A stretch of 64,000 nucleotides of DNA from Streptomyces coeruleorubidus (GTDB lineage Bacteria; Actinomycetota; Actinomycetes; Streptomycetales; Streptomycetaceae): contig NZ_CP023694.1 of the NCBI RefSeq assembly GCF_008705135.1, positions 5,933,001 to 5,997,000 on the forward strand, written 5' to 3'. The translations under genes were made by a program, and so were the position numbers. Below are positions 17,985 through 26,190 of this stretch, one piece after another; position 1 is the stretch's first letter, and each line of letters opens with the position of its first letter. Below the pieces are notes generated by a model. It did no database searches. It was not told the origin of the DNA and saw only the letters and a list, made by a program, of their open reading frames with translations.

Positions 17985-19463
17985 ATGTCCCATCCGCTCG
18001 CCGCGTCCGCCCCTGCCGAGACCCCACCCCACACCGGAGGCCTGCTCCTCCTGGTCGACGGTACGGCCGGACTCCTGCTCACCGCCGCGCTCGGCATCGG
18101 GCTGCTGCTGTTCCTCATCATCAGGATGAGACTCCAGCCGTTCGTCGCCCTGCTCGCGGTCTCCATAGCCGTCGGCCTCGCGGCCGGCCTGTCGGTCACC
18201 GAACTCTTCGGCACCGTCCAGAAGTCGGACGCCGTCTCCACCATCGAGTCCGGCATGGGCGGCATCCTCGGCCATGTCGCGATCATCATCGGCCTGGGCA
18301 CCATGCTCGGCGCGATCCTCGAAGTCAGCGGCGGCGCGGAGGTGCTGGCCGGCCGGCTCCTCGGCATGTTCGGCGAGAAGCGTGCCCCGCTCGCGATGGG
18401 CCTGACGGGCCTGATCTTCGGCATCCCCGTCTTCTTCGACGTCGGCATCTTCGTCCTGGCGCCCATCGTCTACGCCGCCGCCAAGCGCTCGGGCAAGTCG
18501 ATCCTGCTCTACTGCCTGCCCCTGCTCGCGGGCCTGTCGGTCACGCACGCCTTCCTGCCGCCGCACCCGGGCCCGGTCGCCGCGGCCGGCCTCCTGCACG
18601 TGGACCTCGGCTGGGTCATCCTCATGGGCGTCGTCTGCGGTCTGCCGGCCGTCGTGGCCGCGTGGGCGTACTCGGCGTGGATCGGCCGCCGCATCTTCGT
18701 CGCCGTGCCGCAGGACATGGTCGAGGCGGCGGAGGAAGCGAAGCAGGCGGTGATCGACGAGCAGCGGGCGGCAGGCACGGAGCCGCGCGAGCAGCCGGTC
18801 TCCCTCGGCACGGTCCTCGGCATCATCGGCACCCCGCTGGTCCTCATCCTCGCCGCGACCTTCTCCTCGATCGCCCTGGACCCCTCCACCCTCCGCTCGG
18901 TGATCGAGTTCTTCGGCAACCCCTTCGTGGCGCTCACCCTCGCCCTGTTCCTCGCCTACTACCTGCTCGGCATCCGGCGCGGCTGGTCGCGCAAGTCCCT
19001 GGAGACGGTGTCGACCGCGTCCCTGAAGCCGGTCGGCAACATCCTGCTCGTGGTCGGCGCGGGCGGCATCTTCGGTGCCGTCCTCAAGGCCAGCGGCGTC
19101 GCCCAGGCCCTCTCGGACACGTTCAACGACGTGGGCCTGCCGGTGCTCGTCCTCGCCTACCTGATCTCCGTGGTGCTGCGCGTCGCCCAGGGCTCCGCGA
19201 CGGTGGCCATCGTGACGACGGCGGGCATCGTGGCTCCCCTGCTCTCCGAGGGCGACCACTCCCAGGCCTTCGTCGCCCTGGTCATCATGGCCATCTCCGC
19301 CGGCTCCATCTTCGCCTCGCACGTCAACGACGGAGGCTTCTGGATGGTCGCCAAGTACTTCGGCATCAGCGAGCGGGACACTCTGAAGTCGTGGACCGTG
19401 CTGGAGAGTGTGCTGTCGGTGGCCGGCTTCGTGGTGGCCGCGGTGTTGAGCATCTTCGTGTAA
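17985..19463 (+). CDS. GntP-family permease (gluconate/D-serine type)
   Basis: 492 aa from the ATG at 17985 (MSHPLAAS). About 12-13 hydrophobic helices. Family signatures are GMGGILGHVAIIIGLGTMLGAILE, FGIPVFFDVGIFVLAPI, HAFLPPHPGPVA and the C-terminal ASHVNDGGFWMV. GntP proteins are proton symporters for gluconate and related acids; DsdX in this family carries D-serine. With a D-amino-acid deaminase and RidA next to it, D-serine uptake is as plausible as gluconate uptake. It is the last gene of the plus-strand operon. Confidence 0.92.
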   Translation: MSHPLAASAPAETPPHTGGLLLLVDGTAGLLLTAALGIGLLLFLIIRMRLQPFVALLAVSIAVGLAAGLSVTELFGTVQKSDAVSTIESGMGGILGHVAIIIGLGTMLGAILEVSGGAEVLAGRLLGMFGEKRAPLAMGLTGLIFGIPVFFDVGIFVLAPIVYAAAKRSGKSILLYCLPLLAGLSVTHAFLPPHPGPVAAAGLLHVDLGWVILMGVVCGLPAVVAAWAYSAWIGRRIFVAVPQDMVEAAEEAKQAVIDEQRAAGTEPREQPVSLGTVLGIIGTPLVLILAATFSSIALDPSTLRSVIEFFGNPFVALTLALFLAYYLLGIRRGWSRKSLETVSTASLKPVGNILLVVGAGGIFGAVLKASGVAQALSDTFNDVGLPVLVLAYLISVVLRVAQGSATVAIVTTAGIVAPLLSEGDHSQAFVALVIMAISAGSIFASHVNDGGFWMVAKYFGISERDTLKSWTVLESVLSVAGFVVAAVLSIFV

Positions 19464-19517
19464 CGATGCGGGGGCCGACTGTGTGCGGCACAGGTTCGTC
19501 GACCATACTGCTCCGCT

Positions 19518-20039
19518 GTGGAGCAGCGCATAGGTTCGAGCAGCCAGCCCCTTAAGGCCGAGCCCGTGAAGGGCGCCGGATTCGACCCGGCCTTCATCCC
19601 CGGGCTCACGTCACCCGCGTCCGGACGGACGGAGGACGACGGGCCGGAGAGGGATCCAGAGGTCGCCGAGGCGGAGGAAGCCGAGGAGGCCGCCCCCGAG
19701 CAGGAGGAGACGCCGGAGACGTCCCCCTCCGAGCCGGAGGAGGCCGACGCCGACGGCCCCGTCTTCGAGGCGTCCGACCGCCGCGCGAGAATGGTCGCCG
19801 ACCACAGAGGCGTACGCCTGTCCCTGGACGATCAGGAATGCGAGTTCCGCTGGGACGAGATCGGGGCGGTCGAAACGGAGACCGCCCGGTTCGGCAAGCG
19901 CTACACCGTCACCGTCCACACCCCTGACCGGCGCTGGTACCCGATCGAGATCGAAGCGCCGGCCAGGAGCCGTTTCACGGAGTGGGACGAGCAGTTGGAC
20001 GCGGTACTGGACGCCTACTTCGAGGAAGACGCCGAGTAA
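19518..20039 (+). CDS. Hypothetical acidic protein
   Basis: 173 aa, GTG start. Residues 1-85 are disordered and Glu/Pro-rich (EAEEAEEAAPEQEETPE). Residues about 88-173 form a compact alpha/beta domain with RGVRLSLDDQECEFRWDEIGAVETE, resembling PH-like or YokE-like small domains. No signal peptide or catalytic motif is seen. CATACT lies a few nt before the start and no Shine-Dalgarno is visible, so the transcript may be leaderless. I do not recognise the family with certainty. Confidence 0.65.
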   Translation: MEQRIGSSSQPLKAEPVKGAGFDPAFIPGLTSPASGRTEDDGPERDPEVAEAEEAEEAAPEQEETPETSPSEPEEADADGPVFEASDRRARMVADHRGVRLSLDDQECEFRWDEIGAVETETARFGKRYTVTVHTPDRRWYPIEIEAPARSRFTEWDEQLDAVLDAYFEEDAE

Positions 20040-20051
20040 CCGGCCGGGCGA

Positions 20052-21404
20052 CTACCGGCAGTACTGGGTTTCCTTGCCGATCGACCGGTACATGCAGTCC
20101 GCGTTCTCCAGCAACTGCAACACCGCGTCCCGGTTACGGGAGGTCTCCCGCTCGATCACCTCGTCGGGCGGGTAGAACCCGCCACCGCCGGACCTCGGAT
20201 ACATCTCGAACGTGTACCCGAAGATCTTGTGTGCGCCCCAGAGGTAGTCGTCGATCGACCCGTCCGTGATGTACAGGTCGCTGGACTGCTCCGCCGTGTA
20301 CCCGTTGCTCGCGGCCATCTTCTGCCCGACCGCCTTGAACGCCGCGTGGTCATCCGCGGTCATCCCGGTGGTCGTGTCGGAGTACGTGTAGCCGAACGGC
20401 CACAGCACCAGCTCGCTGTACGTGTGGAAGTCGATGCCGGCCTTGATCTGCTGCACCCCGCCGACGACCCGGCTGCGCACGAAGTCGGCGACGACCTTGA
20501 CCTCGGGCGCGGACTCGGGCGCGGAGCCCCGGTAGGTGTCGGAGGACGTCGAGCCGGAGGAGCCGCCGCAGCAGCCCCAGCGGTAGTTCCAGTTGCGGTT
20601 GAGGTCCGTACCGACGTACGAACTGCCGCTGTTGGGCTGGCGGTTCTTGCGCCACGAGCGGTACGACCCGGTGGCGATGTCGTACTCGCCGCCGTCCGGG
20701 TTGATGTCCGGGACGATCCAGATCTCACGGTTGTTCACCAGGCTGGTGACGCGCGAGTCGGAGCCGTGGTCGGAGGTCAGCTCGCGCAGCAGGTAGAGCG
20801 CCATCTCGACGGTGAGGTGCTCGCGGGCGTGCTGGTGGTGCGTGAACAGCACCTCCGGCTCGGACTCGTCGCTGCCGACGTTGTCGCTGATCTTGACGGC
20901 GACGATGTTCCGGCCCTGGTACGACTTGCCGATCACGCGCTGGCTCGCGATGGACGGGTTGGCCGAGACGATCGAGTTGATCTCGCTCGTCATCTCCGCG
21001 TAGTTGTGGTACTTCGAGTCGCCCGACGGGAAGTCGGAGATCCGGACGTCGTCCTCGCCGGCGGACCGGTCGGGGACCGCGCCGAGCGGGGTGACCTCGT
21101 AGCCCAGCGTGCGCAGCTTCTTGATCTGGTCCGCGCGTCCGGAGACGACGACGCCGTGGCCGTGGGCCTCGTCCACGGTCACTCCGGTGCGCTGAAGTGC
21201 CGTGCGGTCCTCGGCCGTCGAGTGCATGTGGATCTCGTACTGCCGGACGTCGTCGGCGGAGGGGGCCGCCTTGCGGACGCTGTCGGCGGTGGCGTCGGTC
21301 GTCGTCGCGGAGAGGGGCGCCGCGAGGGCGAGTGCGAGGAGGGCGGCGAGGGCGGCGGTGCGTCTGCCGGTGCGGGCACCGGAGCCTCGTATGCGGAGTC
21401 GCAT
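20052..21404 (-). CDS. Secreted zinc carboxypeptidase, M14 family
   Basis: 450 aa, ATG at 21404 with AAGGAG upstream. Signal peptide at residues 1-35 with twin arginines (RTGRRTAALAALLALALAAP). A propeptide-like region follows to about residue 125. The M14 catalytic domain has zinc ligands in HHQHAREH (His and Glu) and in GIDFHTYSE (His), the substrate-binding TDLNRNWNYRW arginine/asparagine, and the catalytic glutamate in TFEMYPR. It removes C-terminal amino acids from extracellular peptides. It is divergent from the LuxR gene. Confidence 0.92.
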   Translation of the reverse strand: MRLRIRGSGARTGRRTAALAALLALALAAPLSATTTDATADSVRKAAPSADDVRQYEIHMHSTAEDRTALQRTGVTVDEAHGHGVVVSGRADQIKKLRTLGYEVTPLGAVPDRSAGEDDVRISDFPSGDSKYHNYAEMTSEINSIVSANPSIASQRVIGKSYQGRNIVAVKISDNVGSDESEPEVLFTHHQHAREHLTVEMALYLLRELTSDHGSDSRVTSLVNNREIWIVPDINPDGGEYDIATGSYRSWRKNRQPNSGSSYVGTDLNRNWNYRWGCCGGSSGSTSSDTYRGSAPESAPEVKVVADFVRSRVVGGVQQIKAGIDFHTYSELVLWPFGYTYSDTTTGMTADDHAAFKAVGQKMAASNGYTAEQSSDLYITDGSIDDYLWGAHKIFGYTFEMYPRSGGGGFYPPDEVIERETSRNRDAVLQLLENADCMYRSIGKETQYCR

Positions 21405-21556
21405 GAAATCTCCTTGTGGGAGGTGGGGTTGTTCCGTGCGACGTACGTGGTGCGGGTGGCGCACATCGTTCTGCCAATGGCATGAGCAGGTCAAGACTGA
21501 AAGTGGACGCGCAGTGTACGCGTGCGGCCCTGCGGTCGAGCTGTCCCGGCCGAAGT

Positions 21557-21570
21557 ACACCCACGGGTGT
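21557..21570. promoter_or_regulatory. Inverted repeat in the divergent region before the LuxR gene
   Basis: ACACCC-AC-GGGTGT is a perfect 6-bp inverted repeat in the 263-bp region between the carboxypeptidase and the LuxR regulator. A locally AT-rich stretch (TGCATATATGTACG) follows. It could be an operator for either gene. Confidence 0.35.
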
Positions 21571-21667
21571 GACCCGAGCGTGCATATATGTACGCGAAGG
21601 GGGAGAGTGAGGACCCGCGCTAGGGCCTGTCGGCCCTCGGACCACACCCCCAGAGGACTGGCTGATC

Positions 21668-24445
21668 ATGGGCGGATCAGCGCCACGACGGGACCACCAA
21701 CTGCCGGTCGAGACGACCAGCTTCGTCGACCGGCGTGGCGAACTGACCCAGGGCCGCGAGCTGTTGGCCCGCGCACGGCTGGTGACGCTGACCGGGCCGG
21801 GCGGCGTCGGCAAGACCCGGCTCGCCGCGCGCGTCGCGGCCCGGGTGCAGCGGGCCTTCCCGGACGGCGTGCGCTTCGTGCACCTCTCCGGGCTGCACGA
21901 CCCGGCGCTGGTGCCGCTCGCCGCCGCCGACGCGCTGGGGCTGCACGGCCACTCCGCGCAGCCGCCGCTGGACGCCCTCGTCGAGCAGGTGCGGGACCGG
22001 CGGCTGCTGCTCGTCGTCGACAACTGCGAGCACCTGGCGGGTGCGTGCGCGCGACTCGCGGCGGCCCTGCTGCACGGCACCGAGGGCGTCCGCGTCCTCG
22101 CCACCAGCAGGCACCGGCTCGGGCTCACCGAGGAGCACCTGCTGGAGGTGCGGCCCCTGCCCGTGCCGGACCCGGACGGCGACCTCTCCGCAGCCGAGGG
22201 CTACCCGGCCCTCACGCTCTTCGCCGACCGGGCCGCCGCGGTCGTCCCCGGCTTCCGCCTCACCCCGGACAACCGCGCCGCCGTGGCCCGCCTGTGCCGC
22301 CGCCTGGACGGCCTTCCCCTCGCCATCGAACTCGCCGCCGTGCGCATGCGCGTCCTCGACGTCGACCAGCTCCTGGACCGCCTCGACGACCGCTACCGCT
22401 TCCTCACCACCGGCAGCCCCGCCGCCCTGCCCCGCCACCAGACCCTGCGAGCGGCGGTCGCCTGGAGCCACGACCTGTGCACCGCGCCAGAGCAACTGGT
22501 GTGGGCCCGGCTGTCGGTCCTCGCGGGCAGCTTCGACCTGGAGACGGCGGAGGCGGTGTGCGCGGACGACACGGGGGAGCCCGGCGCCGGGCGGGGAAGG
22601 AGCCCGGCGCCGGCGGACGCGCTCCCGCCGGGCGGGGCGTGCCCGGGTGGTGTCCCGGGCGGGGCACGTCCCGATGTCGCGTGGGGCGGCGCCCGGTTCG
22701 ACGACGGCTCCGGTGAACGTGCGCTGCCCATGCAGGCGCTCGCGGGAACCGTGACGCTGCCCCCGCTCGGCGGCGGTTCCCGGAACGTGGCGCTGCCGGT
22801 GCCCGCTCCGGCAGGCGGGCCCGTGCCGTTGCCCGTGACGCGCCCCGAGTCCCTGATCACCCCGAGCCCCGGGAACGGCCCCGGCGGCGCCCTGACGCGG
22901 CCCCCGTGCCTGAAGAGCCCGGAAGGCGTGACGCTGCCCCCGCTCTTGCCCGGCCCGGCAGGCCCTGCCACGCCGTCGCCGGCCGCGGGCGCCGCAGGCA
23001 CCTGGCCCGCCCGGCCCGGCCCGGCCCTGCGTGCCGACGACGTGCTCGACGCCGTCGCCGGGCTGGTGGACAAGTCCGTGCTGTGCCGGGAGCCGGGGCC
23101 CGGTGGGGTGCGGTACCGGATGCTCGACACGCTGCGGCAGTACGGGCTGGAGCAGTTGCGCCGGACGGCCGGGGAGGAGGTCGCTGTCCGGCGGCGGCAG
23201 CGGGACTGGACGCTGCGGTGGGTCGGGGAGTGCGAGCGCGGCTGGTTCGGGCCCGGGCAGCCGGAGACCGTCGCCCGGCTGCGCGCCGACCGGGACAACC
23301 TCCGCGCCGCCCTCGACTTCAGCCTCTCCACCCCGGGGGAGGCACTCGCCGGGCTGCGGCTCGCCGGCACCCTCTGGTTCTACTGGCACGCCTGCGGCGC
23401 CCCGCGCGAGGGCCTGTACTGGCTCGACCGGGCCCTGGCCGCCAACCCCGAGCCGACCCGGGAACGGGCCCGCGGCCTCTGGGTCGCCGGGCTGCTCGCC
23501 GCCGCCACCCAGGACTTCCCCCGCGGCCGCCGCGACGCCGGGGACGCCCTCGCCCTCGCCCGGGTCCTGGGCGACTCCGCCGAGGCCGCCCACGCCGAGT
23601 ACGTCATCGGCGTCCTGCGGCTGTTCGGCGACGACCTGCCCGGCGCGCTGCGGCACTTCGAGACCACCGTCGCCCGCGGCCCCGTGCCCGGCCAGCACCT
23701 CAGCGTCGTAGGCCTCGACCAGGTCGAACTCGCCTGCGCGCTGGGCTTCCTGGGCGAGGCTGACCGGGCCGTCGAGGTGTGCGAGCGGGCCCTCGGGCTG
23801 TGCGAGCGGCACGGCGAGCAGTGGGTACGGTCGTACGTGCTGCGCATGCTCGCCCTCGCGCACACCGTCCGCCGCGACTGGGCCCCGGCGGAGCGGCACG
23901 CCCGCGAGGCCCTGCGCCTCAAGCTCGCCGTCCACGACGTCATCGGCATCGCCCTCACCCTCGACCTGCTCGCGTCGATCGCCACCGAACGCGGCGACCA
24001 CCGGCACGCGGCCGTGCTGCTGGGCGGCGCCGACCGCGTCTGGGCCGACATCGACGCCGCCCGCTGGGGCGCGCGCACGCTCAACTCCGCACGCCGGGAC
24101 AGCGAGGAGCGGGCCTGCGGGGCCCTGGGACGGGACGCGTTCGAACAGGCCCACCGGCGCGGCGGGAGCCTCGGCCTCGCCGAACTCGTCGGCCACGCCC
24201 TCCAGGAACCGGCACGCCCGCACCCCCGCGAGTCCCCGGCCCCGCACGACGACACCCCGGTCCGGCTCACCCCCCGTGAGACCGAGGTCGCCCGGCTCGT
24301 CGCCGAAGGGCTCGCCAACCAGCAGATCGCCGACCGCCTGGTGATCGCCCGCCGCACCGCCGAAGGCCATGTCGAACGCATCCTCAGCAAGCTCGGCTTC
24401 AGCAACCGCAGCCAGATCGCCGCCTGGGTGACGGCCCAGCGCTGA
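21668..24445 (+). CDS. NB-ARC ATPase/TPR regulator with C-terminal LuxR helix-turn-helix
   Basis: 925 aa. Walker A GPGGVGKT is at residues 43-50 and Walker B LLLVVDNCEH at about 113-122. NB-ARC signatures RVLATSRHRLGL and GLPLAIELAA follow. An insertion of about 150 residues (about 300-452), rich in Pro/Gly/Leu with a repeated VTLPPL, separates the ATPase from the winged-helix part (ADDVLDAVAGLVDKSVL). TPR-like helical repeats run to about 850. A LuxR-type DNA-binding domain (LTPRETEVARLVAEGLANQQIADRL) ends the protein. It is a large ATP-dependent activator; ligand and targets are unknown. Confidence 0.9.
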   Translation: MGGSAPRRDHQLPVETTSFVDRRGELTQGRELLARARLVTLTGPGGVGKTRLAARVAARVQRAFPDGVRFVHLSGLHDPALVPLAAADALGLHGHSAQPPLDALVEQVRDRRLLLVVDNCEHLAGACARLAAALLHGTEGVRVLATSRHRLGLTEEHLLEVRPLPVPDPDGDLSAAEGYPALTLFADRAAAVVPGFRLTPDNRAAVARLCRRLDGLPLAIELAAVRMRVLDVDQLLDRLDDRYRFLTTGSPAALPRHQTLRAAVAWSHDLCTAPEQLVWARLSVLAGSFDLETAEAVCADDTGEPGAGRGRSPAPADALPPGGACPGGVPGGARPDVAWGGARFDDGSGERALPMQALAGTVTLPPLGGGSRNVALPVPAPAGGPVPLPVTRPESLITPSPGNGPGGALTRPPCLKSPEGVTLPPLLPGPAGPATPSPAAGAAGTWPARPGPALRADDVLDAVAGLVDKSVLCREPGPGGVRYRMLDTLRQYGLEQLRRTAGEEVAVRRRQRDWTLRWVGECERGWFGPGQPETVARLRADRDNLRAALDFSLSTPGEALAGLRLAGTLWFYWHACGAPREGLYWLDRALAANPEPTRERARGLWVAGLLAAATQDFPRGRRDAGDALALARVLGDSAEAAHAEYVIGVLRLFGDDLPGALRHFETTVARGPVPGQHLSVVGLDQVELACALGFLGEADRAVEVCERALGLCERHGEQWVRSYVLRMLALAHTVRRDWAPAERHAREALRLKLAVHDVIGIALTLDLLASIATERGDHRHAAVLLGGADRVWADIDAARWGARTLNSARRDSEERACGALGRDAFEQAHRRGGSLGLAELVGHALQEPARPHPRESPAPHDDTPVRLTPRETEVARLVAEGLANQQIADRLVIARRTAEGHVERILSKLGFSNRSQIAAWVTAQR

Positions 24446-24449
24446 CCGC

Positions 24450-24520
24450 CGCACCGCAGACCCCCACCCGTACCGCAGACCCCGACCCGCACCACAGACC
24501 CCCACCGCACCACATACCCC
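24450..24520 (+). repeat. Tandem repeat of about 18 bp between LuxR and MEDS genes
   Basis: Four imperfect copies of a C-rich unit (CGCACCGCAGACCCCCAC and variants) fill the gap before the MEDS gene. It contains no ORF. It may affect expression of the downstream gene or simply be slippage-generated. Confidence 0.65.
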
Positions 24521-24532
24521 CGAGGGGAACCC

Positions 24533-25444
24533 ATGACCACCCGACAGCCCCCCACGCCCGCCGCGTTCGACCACCGCATGGCCGTCTTCGACACCGACGA
24601 CGCCTTCGTGGCCGCCGCCCTGCCCTTCCTCGGCGAAGGCCTCGCCGCGCCCGGCGAACCACCCCCCGTGGCCATCGCCGACCCCCGCAACCTGGGCCTC
24701 CTGCGGGACGCGCTCGGCGGGGACGCCAAGGACGTCACCTGCATCCCGCACACCGACTGGTACACCGGCTCCGCCGCCAACGCCGTCGCCCAGGCGTCCT
24801 CCTACCTCACCGCCCACGCCGGCCCCGGAGGCCGGATCCACCTCCTCATGGAACCGGTCTGGAGCGGCCGCGCCGGCCGCTCGACCCGCGAGACCACCGA
24901 GTGGATCCGCTACGAGGCCCTCGCCAACCTCCTCTTCGCGCCCATGGCCACGACCGCCCTGTGCGCCTACGACACCCGCACCGCCGGCCCCGCCGTCGTC
25001 GCCGCGGCCCGCCGCACCCATCCCGGCACGGACGTCTACCAGGACCCGCTGCGGCTCACGGCCGAACTCGACGCCGTACCGCTGCCGCTGCCCCCGGCGG
25101 GCGCGCGGCCCCTGGCGGAGCCGCACGCCGCGGCCGTGCAGGCCTGGGCGGAAGCCCGGGGGCTTCCCGTCGCAGACGCCGAGTTGTTCGCCACGGCCGT
25201 CGCGGAGACGGCGGCGGCCCTGGCGCCCCTCGACGGCACCGCCCTGCTGTGGGGCGAGGCGCCCGCCTGCGTCTGCGAACTGCGCTCGGCCCGCCCCGTC
25301 GGCGACCCGCTCGCCGGCTTCGTCCCGCCCGCGTCCACCGGCGCGGAACCCGGCCCGGGCCTGTGGTACGCGCGCCAGGTCTGCGCGTACGTGGACATCC
25401 GCGACGACGCCGGGGGAGCGACGGTCCGCCTCCAGTACGCATAG
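24533..25444 (+). CDS. MEDS-domain sensor with degenerate anti-sigma kinase domain (RsbA-like)
   Basis: 303 aa. Residues about 10-175 match the MEDS (DcmR-type sensory) domain: HRMAVFDTDDAFVAAALPFLGEGL at the start, then VTCIPHTDWYTG and RIHLLMEPVW. Residues about 190-303 resemble the GHKL ATPase domain of anti-sigma factors but lack a clear N-box asparagine. Such proteins act in partner-switching control of stress sigma factors, sensing redox or C1 ligands. The next gene encodes a SpoIIAB-like ATPase. Confidence 0.82.
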   Translation: MTTRQPPTPAAFDHRMAVFDTDDAFVAAALPFLGEGLAAPGEPPPVAIADPRNLGLLRDALGGDAKDVTCIPHTDWYTGSAANAVAQASSYLTAHAGPGGRIHLLMEPVWSGRAGRSTRETTEWIRYEALANLLFAPMATTALCAYDTRTAGPAVVAAARRTHPGTDVYQDPLRLTAELDAVPLPLPPAGARPLAEPHAAAVQAWAEARGLPVADAELFATAVAETAAALAPLDGTALLWGEAPACVCELRSARPVGDPLAGFVPPASTGAEPGPGLWYARQVCAYVDIRDDAGGATVRLQYA

Positions 25445-25524
25445 CCCGCCCACCTGCACAAGCAGGTAGGGGATCGGGTAGTCCTCCCCCTGTGCCGGAC
25501 CGGCCCCCGGGCCACCCTGGAGGC

Positions 25525-26007
25525 ATGCTGCAACTCTCCGGGCCCCACCTCCCGGACCCCGACGCCAGATACGGCCCGTTCCCGCAACCACCCCTGGGAG
25601 CAGGCCACCTGAGCGTCGAGTTCGCCCCCGAGCCCTCCGCCGTCCGCCAGGCACGCGCTCAGGTGCGCAGGCAGTTGGAGGGATGGGGGCTCGCGGAGCG
25701 CGGTGAGGTGGCGGACGTCGCGGAACTGCTCGTCGGCGAGTTGGCCACCAACGCCCTGGTGCACGCCGAGAGCTGCTTCCGGCTCACACTCTTCGCCGCG
25801 CACGGCGTCCTGCGCTGCGAGGTGGCCGACGGGGAACGCCGCGTGCCCCGGGTGCTGGAGGCGGGCACCGGGGAGAACGGCCGTGGGATGTTCCTGGTGG
25901 ACGCGCTGGCCCAGCGCTGGGGCTGCCACCGGGACGGGCCGGGCAAGACCGTGTGGTTCGAGCTCGGCACGTGCGGATCGGACGGCTGTGGTCGGCGACA
26001 GCCGTGA
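25525..26007 (+). CDS. SpoIIAB-like ATP-binding anti-sigma regulatory factor
   Basis: 160 aa from the ATG at 25525. A short Pro-rich N-terminus is followed by a HATPase_c_2 domain: VAELLVGELATNALVHA contains the N-box Glu and Asn, GVLRCEVADGERRVPRV is the G1-like Asp-Gly, and GRGMFLVDALAQRWG is the G2 box. It probably binds an anti-anti-sigma or sigma partner as a serine kinase. It is 80 nt after the MEDS gene. Confidence 0.88.
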   Translation: MLQLSGPHLPDPDARYGPFPQPPLGAGHLSVEFAPEPSAVRQARAQVRRQLEGWGLAERGEVADVAELLVGELATNALVHAESCFRLTLFAAHGVLRCEVADGERRVPRVLEAGTGENGRGMFLVDALAQRWGCHRDGPGKTVWFELGTCGSDGCGRRQP

Positions 26008-26049
26008 CGCTCCGCTGGGTGGGCCCTGGCGGTGCGTCCTGCCCGCCTG

Positions 26050-26136
26050 GGCCCGTCTTCGGGCTGCGGGTTCGTCGTGGTTGATCGCGCCCACGCGGCG
26101 GAGCCGCATATTGATACAGTCCCGCGCCCCTGAGGT
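26050..26136 (-). repeat. Interspersed intergenic repeat, copy B (inverted relative to copy A)
   Basis: On the minus strand this reads CCTCAGGGGCGCGGGACTGT followed by the same GCGGCTCCGCCGCGTGGGCG core as 8484-8570, then a diverged tail. The most conserved part is the hairpin core. Confidence 0.75.
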
Positions 26137-26190
26137 AGGACTACTCCTGCCCTCTTGTCGGGCCGGGCTCTTTGCGGTTTGTTGACCTGC

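Noticed and set aside
17178..19322. 714-codon frame antisense to the GntP permease and RidA
   Set aside because: Charged low-complexity translation typical of a shadow of a membrane protein gene.
21677..25654. Very long open frame (1325 codons) on the minus strand
   Set aside because: It lies antisense to three well-supported genes, and its composition (Gly/Arg/Ala-rich) is the usual shadow of GC-biased codons.
26016..26050. GGGCCC motifs near the interspersed repeat
   Set aside because: Spacing and context do not fit the three-box element; probably chance in GC-rich DNA.
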